From assembly GCA_903831485.1 (NCBI GenBank), contig CAIKXW010000259.1:1-7092 (forward strand): a DNA stretch of 7,092 nucleotides, read 5' to 3'. This document shows, in pieces, positions 1 through 3,890 of the stretch (its first letter is position 1; every line of letters begins with the position of its first letter). This DNA comes from an uncultured Alphaproteobacteria bacterium (GTDB lineage Bacteria > Pseudomonadota > Alphaproteobacteria > Caulobacterales > Hyphomonadaceae). The position numbers were made by a program, and so were the translations under genes. Under the pieces are notes generated by a model, which did no database searches, was not told the origin of the DNA, and saw only the letters and a program-made list of their open reading frames with translations.

Positions 1-72
1 CCGTTTGTGCTTAAGATCCATTCAGATATTGGCAGGATACTCTGGCGAACCCGGGGGTCTCTGCCTTGCAAG

Positions 73-149
73 TGGTAGTGGGACCCGGGATCGAACCGGG
101 GACCTCAGGATTATGAGTCCTGCGCTCTAACCAGCTGAGCTATCCCACC
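73..149 (-). tRNA. tRNA with CAT anticodon, probably elongator tRNA-Met
   Basis: Read on the minus strand this folds into a complete 77-nt cloverleaf. The acceptor strands are GGTGGGA and TCCCACT, followed by discriminator A and an encoded CCA. The D-arm stem is GCTC/GAGC, the anticodon stem CAGGA/TCCTG encloses loop CTCATAA, and the T-arm is CCCGG-TTCGATC-CCGGG. The anticodon CAT is at 113-115. The initiator hallmark of three consecutive G:C pairs next to the anticodon loop is absent, so this is not tRNA-fMet. Elongator Met and the Ile2 species (C34 modified to lysidine by TilS) share this loop and cannot be separated with certainty by eye; Met is preferred on overall resemblance. The first acceptor pair is a G1:U72 wobble. 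The gene has its own promoter and lies 118 bp downstream of the FAD oxidoreductase gene on the same strand. Confidence 0.95.
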
Positions 150-164
150 AAAGTTGAGGCGCGG

Positions 165-193
165 GATATACGCGGCGAGTTGGGACAGCGCAA
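165..193 (-). promoter_or_regulatory. sigma-70-type promoter of the tRNA gene
   Basis: On the minus strand a TTGCGC -35 box (188-193) and a TATATC -10 box (165-170) are separated by exactly 17 bp. The -10 box ends 15 nt before the mature tRNA, so a start about 7 nt downstream would give a leader of around 8 nt. The bases after the -10 box (CCGCGCC) form a G+C-rich discriminator, which is typical of stringently controlled stable-RNA promoters. The -35 box matches the consensus only in its first three bases plus one. The call rests on spacing and position. Confidence 0.7.
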
Positions 194-267
194 GGCGGCT
201 GGCCCAACGTCGCCATAGAGCAGCTACAGCCTTGTATTTGCGCCTGTATACGGGCTATCGCACGACG

Positions 268-1401
268 CTATCGCTGCTGCACCATGTCCGCCGCCATCTC
301 GCCGATCGCGAGCGAACTGGTCAGGCCCGGACTTTCGATTCCAATGAGATTCACGAGGCCAGCCACGCCGTGGCGGTCAGGACCGTCGATCAGGAAGTCG
401 GCGCTCGGCTCGCCTCGGGCGACGATCTTGGGCCGGACGCCGGAATAGTCAGGCGCCAGCGCCCCATCCTTGAGGCCCGGCCAGTAGCGGCGCACCTCGC
501 GATAGAAATGCTCTGCCCGCGCAGGGTCCACCTCATAGTCGAAAGGCGGCCCGGCCCCATCGGCCAGCCACTCCGCATCAGGCCCCAGTCGCGTGCGGCC
601 CCCGAGATCGATGGCGAGATGAAGGCCCTGCGTCGCCTGGTTATGCATCGGATAGATCAGCCGCGCGAAGGCGGCGCGGCCGCTGGCGATGAAGTACGAG
701 CCCTTCACCCAGTGCATGGTGAGGCCTTCGTATTGCGGGCCGCCCGCGATGAGACGCGACACAGGCAAGGCGTAGTGCCCCGCCGCGTTGATCACGGTCC
801 GCGCCTTGATCCGCGCCGGACTGTCGCCGCCGGTCTCGATCTCGATGCCGTCCTTCGTCACCTCGCCGCGCACCGCTGGTGAATTGAACGCCAATGCGCC
901 GCCGCGATCCTCGAACTCACCCTGCAGCGCGAGAAAATAGCCATGGCTGTCAAACAGGCCGCTGGTCTCCGAATGGATCGCCACGCGCACGTCCGGGCTC
1001 AACGCCGGCTCCAGCCGTCGCGCCTCGGCGCCATCGACCAGCCGGCAACCCTCGACGCCATTGTCCAGCGCCCGCTTCAGCAGGGCCGGGGTCGCGGCGG
1101 CTTCATGGTCATCAACCGCGACCACCAGCTTGCCGCACCTGTGCGCCTCGACGCCGTGCGCCGCGCAGTAGTCATACAGCTTGCGCCGCCCCTCCACGCA
1201 CAGCCGGGCCTTCAGCGATCCCGTCGCGTAGTAGAGCCCGGCATGGATGACTTCTGAATTGCGCGAGGACGTCTCGGTCGCGATCGCGCTCGCCGCTTCC
1301 AGGACCAGCACATCCCGGCCCTTGAGCGCGAGCGCGCGCGCGCAGGCAAGCCCCACGGCCCCCGCGCCGATCACCACTGCATCCGCCTCGAAGGTGTCCA
1401 T
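268..1401 (-). CDS. FAD-dependent oxidoreductase, L-2-hydroxyglutarate dehydrogenase (LhgO) family
   Basis: This is a 377-residue flavoprotein of the DAO superfamily. The N-terminus carries a Rossmann FAD-binding motif, GAGAVG at residues 12-17, with the ribose-binding acidic residue E35 at the end of strand 2. The segment SSRNSEVIHAGLYY (about 45-58) is the signature of the L-2-hydroxyglutarate dehydrogenase/oxidase branch. The C-terminal IESPGLTSSLAIGE is the second FAD-contact region. Family members oxidise L-2-hydroxyglutarate or related 2-hydroxy acids to 2-oxo acids and pass electrons to the quinone pool or oxygen. The exact substrate here is inferred, and signature position 50 is E where characterised LhgO has G. 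The start ATG at 1399-1401 gives the normal N-terminus directly before the FAD motif. The frame stays open 38 codons further, but that stretch is Arg-rich, lacks domain character and overlaps the divergent control region. There is no signal peptide or membrane helix, so it is cytoplasmic or peripheral. The tRNA gene lies downstream on the same strand. Confidence 0.92.
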   Translation of the reverse strand: MDTFEADAVVIGAGAVGLACARALALKGRDVLVLEAASAIATETSSRNSEVIHAGLYYATGSLKARLCVEGRRKLYDYCAAHGVEAHRCGKLVVAVDDHEAAATPALLKRALDNGVEGCRLVDGAEARRLEPALSPDVRVAIHSETSGLFDSHGYFLALQGEFEDRGGALAFNSPAVRGEVTKDGIEIETGGDSPARIKARTVINAAGHYALPVSRLIAGGPQYEGLTMHWVKGSYFIASGRAAFARLIYPMHNQATQGLHLAIDLGGRTRLGPDAEWLADGAGPPFDYEVDPARAEHFYREVRRYWPGLKDGALAPDYSGVRPKIVARGEPSADFLIDGPDRHGVAGLVNLIGIESPGLTSSLAIGEMAADMVQQR

Positions 1402-1431
1402 GCCTCGCTGCCTTAGCGCACCAGAATTAAG

Positions 1432-1465
1432 GAGTCGCGAGTTGGTTTCGCCTGAATCGCGAATT
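1432..1465. repeat. tandem pair of 12-bp boxes with 22-bp period in a divergent intergenic region
   Basis: Two copies of GA[G/A]TCGCGA[G/A]TT lie at 1432-1443 and 1454-1465. They are identical apart from a G/A change at two positions, and weaker similarity continues for about 7 bp beyond each. Start-to-start spacing is 22 bp, about two helical turns, so both face the same side of DNA. Each copy has a TCGCGA core and begins with a GANTC site (GAGTC, GAATC), the target of the CcrM cell-cycle methyltransferase in alphaproteobacteria. The boxes lie 31 bp beyond the FAD oxidoreductase start codon and 28 bp before the EcfG-type -35 box. A tandem regulator site for one or both genes is an inference. 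Confidence 0.5.
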
Positions 1466-1493
1466 GTTCTCAAAACACCGGGACGGCGACCTT

Positions 1494-1519
1494 GGAACCC
1501 TTTGGGCCTTCGCAACGTC
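1494..1519 (+). promoter_or_regulatory. EcfG/SigT-type general stress promoter
   Basis: GGAAC (1494-1498), a 17-bp spacer and CGTC (1516-1519) match the alphaproteobacterial EcfG consensus GGAAC-N16/17-CGTT with one mismatch in the last -10 base. It points at the small membrane protein gene whose ATG is at 1559. A start 6-8 nt after the -10 box gives a leader of roughly 30-35 nt containing the Shine-Dalgarno. In this class, EcfG sigma factors are released by the PhyR/NepR partner switch. Small membrane proteins are common in such regulons, which fits the gene downstream. No competing sigma-70 promoter for that gene is obvious. Confidence 0.65.
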
Positions 1520-1558
1520 TGGATGCGGCAACCAGCCTAACCAATCAGGAATTTGAAC

Positions 1559-1747
1559 ATGGCCACTGGCACATCGGGCCGGTCGAATGGCTTCCTCTAC
1601 TTCATCGTAGGCGCTCTGGTTGTCGGCGTGATCGTGCTTGGCGCCATGTTCTTCAACGAACGCAATGACAGCCCCCTGGAAAACGCCGCAGAGGCCGTCA
1701 GCGAGGCCGCCGATGGGGTCGGCGACGCAGCGCGCAAGTCGAACTGA
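1559..1747 (+). CDS. small single-pass membrane protein, putative general stress protein
   Basis: This is a 62-residue protein with a short polar N-terminus, one strongly hydrophobic helix at about residues 12-33 (FLYFIVGALVVGVIVLGAMF), and an acidic, Ala-rich tail (about 36-62) that could form an amphipathic helix. I do not recognise a named family, though small inner-membrane proteins of this layout recur in alphaproteobacteria. The start is the ATG at 1559, preceded by AGGAA (1547-1551). An in-frame TTG two codons earlier lies too close to that Shine-Dalgarno. The EcfG-type promoter at 1494-1519 suggests induction by general stress. The gene is monocistronic, because it converges on the next gene with a 37-nt gap. 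Function is unknown; membrane location is inferred from the helix. Confidence 0.8.
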   Translation: MATGTSGRSNGFLYFIVGALVVGVIVLGAMFFNERNDSPLENAAEAVSEAADGVGDAARKSN

Positions 1748-1784
1748 TCACGATCGCGACGACGCGGCCTCAGCCTGGCGCCGC

Positions 1785-2303
1785 CTATGGAGGGGTCGGC
1801 TCAGCGCCCTTCTCTGGAAGGGCGGCGTGTGGCGTCATGGCGCCTGCGCTCACGAGTTCCAACGTCCATTCCAGCTGGCGCGCGCGCCACATGCTGCCGA
1901 AATAGGTGAGCGGGCCAAACGCGAGCCCGACCAGCACGGCGATGACGACGCTCCCGCTGCTGAACACCAGGTCGCGCATCACCTCCGGCGCAATCTCGGA
2001 CAGCAGTGCGCCGATCGCCACGGGCAGAGAGACGTAGGCGATCGCAACGGCGCTGAATGCTGCCGTCGTGCGGCGGACATTGACCTCCGCAAGCGTCTTC
2101 AAGGCTACAACCGTCTCCGCCGGCAACGGGCCGACGATGTCCGCCACCTTCTGTGATTTGCGGTCACCGAACGGTCCCGCCAGCAGGTCCGCGCCAATGA
2201 AGCGCCATGTCGTCCTGCTGAACAGAACCTCGGCCGGCATCGACCAGACCGGAAAAATCCCGATCAGCGAGCGCCACGTCGCCTGCAGTTCCTCGCCGGT
2301 CAT
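1785..2303 (-). CDS. hypothetical two-helix membrane protein
   Basis: This 172-residue product has a soluble N-terminal part of about 78 residues. Two hydrophobic helices follow, at about 79-101 (AAFSAVAIAYVSLPVAIGAL core) and 111-137 (LVFSSGSVVIAVLVGLAFG core). The charged C-terminal tail contains MWRARQLEW and ends in a Pro-rich stretch. I recognise no family and assign no function. The start is uncertain. The ATG at 2301-2303 begins MTGEELQATW and has a GGGG 9 nt upstream. An in-frame TTG at 2358-2360 has GGGGATGG just upstream and would add 19 Arg-rich residues. Antisense frames here have no protein-like character, which supports this strand. Divergent from the hemerythrin gene, it could share a control region with it. 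Confidence 0.65.
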   Translation of the reverse strand: MTGEELQATWRSLIGIFPVWSMPAEVLFSRTTWRFIGADLLAGPFGDRKSQKVADIVGPLPAETVVALKTLAEVNVRRTTAAFSAVAIAYVSLPVAIGALLSEIAPEVMRDLVFSSGSVVIAVLVGLAFGPLTYFGSMWRARQLEWTLELVSAGAMTPHAALPEKGAEPTPP

Positions 2304-2374
2304 CCTTGAGCGCCCCACGCGACATGGGCGCACCTTCGCTTGCTCGACAATCGCAATCAAGCGCCATCCCCGCG

Positions 2375-2396
2375 GCGCTGACGCAATCGTCAGCGC
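2375..2396 (+). other. perfect 9-bp hairpin competing with the downstream terminator (antiterminator-like)
   Basis: GCGCTGACG (2375-2383) and CGTCAGCGC (2388-2396) pair perfectly around a CAAT loop. The right arm contains CGTCAG (2388-2393), which is also the left arm of the terminator-like hairpin ending at 2422, so the two structures cannot coexist in one RNA. The order CTGACG / CGTCAG / CTGACG is the classic three-segment layout of a transcription attenuator. The upstream promoter needed for this reading is not visible. Confidence 0.5.
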
Positions 2397-2426
2397 GTGA
2401 GCGCCTCTCGCTACTGACGATTTTTT
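2385..2426 (+). terminator. factor-independent terminator-like hairpin with T-run, possible attenuator
   Basis: AATCGTCAG (2385-2393) pairs with CTGACGATT (2414-2422). Inside, GCG/CGC (2395-2397, 2409-2411) and GAG/CTC (2399-2401, 2405-2407) extend the stem across small mismatches to a CGC loop, about 15 pairs in all. Six Ts (2421-2426) follow, so it reads as a terminator on the plus strand only. It lies about 100 nt before the hemerythrin start codon. It could stop read-through antisense to the minus-strand membrane gene, end a short RNA, or attenuate a hemerythrin leader. The sequence does not decide between these. Confidence 0.5.
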
Positions 2427-2433
2427 GCTGCGT

Positions 2434-2476
2434 GTTCGCGCCTAAACGTTCCGCCGGGAGTTTAGGCCTTGCGAAC
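2434..2476. repeat. imperfect inverted repeat upstream of the hemerythrin gene
   Basis: GCCTAAAC (2440-2447) pairs with GTTTAGGC (2460-2467). After a 3-nt bulge (2468-2470), GTTCGC (2434-2439) pairs with GCGAAC (2471-2476). The 12-nt loop can close further by TCC/GGA (2450-2452, 2457-2459). No T-run follows on either strand, so this is not a simple terminator. It ends 36 nt before the hemerythrin Shine-Dalgarno and could be an operator for either divergent gene or a 5' leader structure. Confidence 0.5.
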
Positions 2477-2512
2477 ATCGCGATCGCCAGCGCGATCAAG
2501 CCCCACATGGAT

Positions 2513-2518
2513 GAGGAA
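2513..2518 (+). promoter_or_regulatory. Shine-Dalgarno that sets the hemerythrin start
   Basis: GAGGAA lies 6 nt before the ATG at 2525. Another in-frame ATG at 2507 and a longer open frame starting at 2306 have no comparable site. The site therefore fixes the start at 2525. Confidence 0.75.
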
Positions 2519-2524
2519 ACAATC

Positions 2525-3091
2525 ATGGCTGCTGCAAAGAAAACCAACGGATCGAAAGGCAAGGCTATGGACGCCGTGGCCCTGCTCAAGGCCGACCACC
2601 GCAAGGTCGAAGACCTGTTCGAAACCTACGAGAAATCGCGCAGCAAGCCTGCGAAGGCGAAGCTCGCGCAGCAGATCTGCATGGAGCTGACCGTCCACGC
2701 CACGATCGAGGAAGAAATCTTCTACCCCACCGTCAAAGGCGAAGTGGAAGACGACATGCTGGACGAAGCCTATGTCGAGCACGACGGCGCGAAGGTGCTG
2801 ATAGGCGAACTGATGGCGGGCTCGCCCGAAGACCCATTCTATGACGCGAAAGTCAAAGTCCTCTCGGAAGAAATCAAGCACCACGTGAAGGAAGAAGAAC
2901 AGCGCGACGGCATCTTTGCGCAGGCGAAGAAGGCCGGTGTGGACATGGCCGAACTCGGCGAGCGTCTGGCCGACCGCAAAGCGGCGCTGACCAAGCAATT
3001 CAAGGCCTCGGGCATCCCGACCCCGCAGACCCGCTCGATGCGCGGCGTCCAGCTTGATGTCGGCCAACCGGTGAAAATCGCAGCCCAGTAA
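2525..3091 (+). CDS. hemerythrin HHE cation-binding domain protein
   Basis: This is a 188-residue soluble protein with a Lys-rich N-terminal tail (about 1-14), an HHE-type four-helix bundle (about 16-135) and a C-terminal extension. Candidate di-iron ligands fall in the expected places: H25 in KADHRKVEDLF, H58 and E62 in VHATIEEEIFYP, H86 in EHDGAK, and H120 (or H119) with E124 in IKHHVKEEEQ. Family members bind a carboxylate-bridged di-iron centre and are linked to sensing, storing or detoxifying O2, NO or peroxide, or to iron repair. The specific role here is unknown. The C-terminal part (about 136-188) is basic then polar, and I do not recognise it. The start ATG is chosen for the GAGGAA 6 nt upstream. 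The SemiSWEET gene begins 5 nt after the stop, so co-transcription is likely. No convincing promoter is visible in 2304-2524, and there is no GGAAC box facing this gene. Confidence 0.9.
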   Translation: MAAAKKTNGSKGKAMDAVALLKADHRKVEDLFETYEKSRSKPAKAKLAQQICMELTVHATIEEEIFYPTVKGEVEDDMLDEAYVEHDGAKVLIGELMAGSPEDPFYDAKVKVLSEEIKHHVKEEEQRDGIFAQAKKAGVDMAELGERLADRKAALTKQFKASGIPTPQTRSMRGVQLDVGQPVKIAAQ

Positions 3092-3096
3092 CCTCC

Positions 3097-3372
3097 GTGG
3101 ATCAGGAGCTCATCATCAACATCGTCGGCGTCGGCGCAGGCCTTTGTTCGATGGTGAGCTTCGTTCCGCAGATCGGGAAGATCTGGAAAACGAAGTCTGT
3201 GGAAGGCGTGTCGCTGAAGATGTTTACAGTGACCGTTACCGCTTTCGTGCTTTGGACGACCTATGGCGTCCTGCTCGGTTCGTGGCCGATCGCGGTCTCG
3301 AACGCCGTGTGCCTCTGCCTGTCGCTGGCGATCGTTGCGCTGCGCCTGAAATTTGGCGACGGCGCGACCTAG
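3097..3372 (+). CDS. SemiSWEET-type (MtN3/saliva, PQ-loop) sugar transporter
   Basis: This 91-residue, three-helix membrane protein is the bacterial half-size version of eukaryotic SWEET transporters; two copies assemble into a working transporter. Helix 1 holds the PQ motif (SFVPQI, P24-Q25), followed by the basic loop KIWKTKSVEGVS. Helix 2 has W53 and Y56-G57 (LWTTYG), and helix 3 has P64 and N69 (WPIAVSN). W53 and N69 correspond to the substrate-pocket Trp and Asn of characterised SemiSWEETs. The likely substrate is a mono- or disaccharide moved passively, but it is not deducible here. The start is GTG, because the only nearby ATG (codon 19) would delete most of helix 1. No Shine-Dalgarno precedes the GTG. 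With the hemerythrin stop 5 nt upstream, translation probably depends on coupling. The stop overlaps the convergent GFA gene stop. Confidence 0.88.
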   Translation: MDQELIINIVGVGAGLCSMVSFVPQIGKIWKTKSVEGVSLKMFTVTVTAFVLWTTYGVLLGSWPIAVSNAVCLCLSLAIVALRLKFGDGAT

Positions 3373-3773
3373 TCCATTCCAGGGTATCGCGGGAATTGCG
3401 GCAAGGTGTGGATGTCAGCGACCCATGCGGTGCGCTCGGCCGTCTGCACCACGGCTTGCGGCGGTCCGATCAGCTCAGGCTGGTCGAAAGTCGCGCTGGC
3501 GACATCGATCTTGCCCGGCAGGTACGTCTCGCTCACGTAGAACAGGCCCGCGCCACAGTCGCCACAGAACAATCGTTCGGCATGTTCCGAAGACGCCCGC
3601 GACTTCGGCGCGCCCTTCGTCACCTTCACGGAGTCCTTCGGATAGATCGCCCAGGCGACCATCGGCGCACCCGCCGAGCGGCGACAATCCGTGCAGCAGC
3701 AGATGGAATGGCGCTCCGGCAATTCGCCCGCTTCATACCGCACCGCGCCACAGTGGCATCCGCCTTGATGCAT
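3369..3773 (-). CDS. GFA (glutathione-dependent formaldehyde-activating)/CENP-V family zinc protein
   Basis: This is a 134-residue zinc-binding protein of the GFA fold. The conserved cysteines are present in order: C6 and C8 in GGCHCGAVRYE, C25/C27/C30 in CCCTDCRRSAG, and C70/C73 in LFCGDCGAGLFY. That is the full set for a structural and a catalytic zinc site. Named after an enzyme reported to promote S-hydroxymethylglutathione formation, the family is large and most members have no assigned reaction, so only the family is called. The start ATG at 3771-3773 is chosen because GGAGG (3779-3783) lies 5 nt upstream. In-frame starts at 3785 and 3827 would run through the dyad and lack such a site. 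The length is normal for the family. The gene stands alone, converging on the SemiSWEET gene, and the large oxidoreductase gene ends 117 nt upstream on the same strand. Confidence 0.88.
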   Translation of the reverse strand: MHQGGCHCGAVRYEAGELPERHSICCCTDCRRSAGAPMVAWAIYPKDSVKVTKGAPKSRASSEHAERLFCGDCGAGLFYVSETYLPGKIDVASATFDQPELIGPPQAVVQTAERTAWVADIHTLPQFPRYPGMD

Positions 3774-3778
3774 GAACG

Positions 3779-3783
3779 CCTCC
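3779..3783 (-). promoter_or_regulatory. Shine-Dalgarno of the GFA gene, abutting a perfect dyad
   Basis: GGAGG on the minus strand lies 5 nt before the ATG at 3773 and decides that start over ATGs at 3785 and 3827. Its first two bases belong to the right arm of the adjacent inverted repeat. A protein bound there, or the hairpin in mRNA, could affect ribosome access. Confidence 0.75.
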
Positions 3784-3805
3784 ATTTCTGTCTGGACAGA
3801 AATGG
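3782..3805. repeat. perfect 11-bp inverted repeat, candidate operator of the GFA gene
   Basis: CCATTTCTGTC (3782-3792) and GACAGAAATGG (3795-3805) are exact reverse complements separated by TG. The 24-bp dyad ends 8 bp upstream of the GFA start codon and overlaps its Shine-Dalgarno by two bases. Its size and near-continuous symmetry resemble operators of homodimeric repressors such as the TetR family; that is inference, and no regulator gene lies in the window. No T-run follows on either strand, so it is not a terminator. As RNA it would form an 11-bp hairpin directly before the ribosome site. Confidence 0.65.
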
Positions 3806-3890
3806 CACGGATAAAGCCACACACCAATTATGCGACCGGTGATTGCTGACACCGGGCTGGCAGCAACGTCGACAGCAAAGCGGCTAGCCC

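Noticed and set aside
1..72. Possible tRNA remnant or terminator downstream of the tRNA (segment around 45-60 resembles a T-arm on the minus strand)
   Set aside because: Only CCCGGGTTCG-like bases are present, without a matching stem, CCA or T-run; nothing supportable.
154..882. Plus-strand open frame opposite the FAD oxidoreductase gene
   Set aside because: It begins in the tRNA promoter region and lies antisense to a recognised flavoprotein; the product has no recognisable features.
1321..1342. Alternating GC-rich run that could favour Z-DNA
   Set aside because: It lies within the FAD oxidoreductase coding sequence (residues around ARALALKG) and is explained by Arg/Ala codon use.
1402..1515. 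38-codon N-terminal extension of the FAD oxidoreductase
   Set aside because: The extension is Arg-rich, precedes a complete N-terminal FAD motif, and would overlap the tandem boxes and the EcfG-type promoter.
1805..1824. 8-bp hairpin CGCCCTTC/GAAGGGCG near the converging gene ends
   Set aside because: It lies inside the 3' coding end of the minus-strand membrane gene and has no T-run on either side, so I do not call a terminator.
2448..2452. GGAAC on the minus strand as an EcfG -35 box for the membrane protein gene
   Set aside because: No CGTT-like -10 box lies 16-17 bp downstream (CAGC and GCAG are found), and the bases are part of the inverted repeat loop.
2306..2524. N-terminal extension of the hemerythrin protein
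   Set aside because: The frame is open, but it crosses the hairpins and T-run and has low-quality composition. GAGGAA 6 nt before 2525 sets the start there.
3843..3866. TTGCTG/CAGCAA inverted repeat after the large oxidoreductase gene
   Set aside because: Only six pairs with a 12-nt loop and no T-run on the minus strand; too weak for a terminator call.
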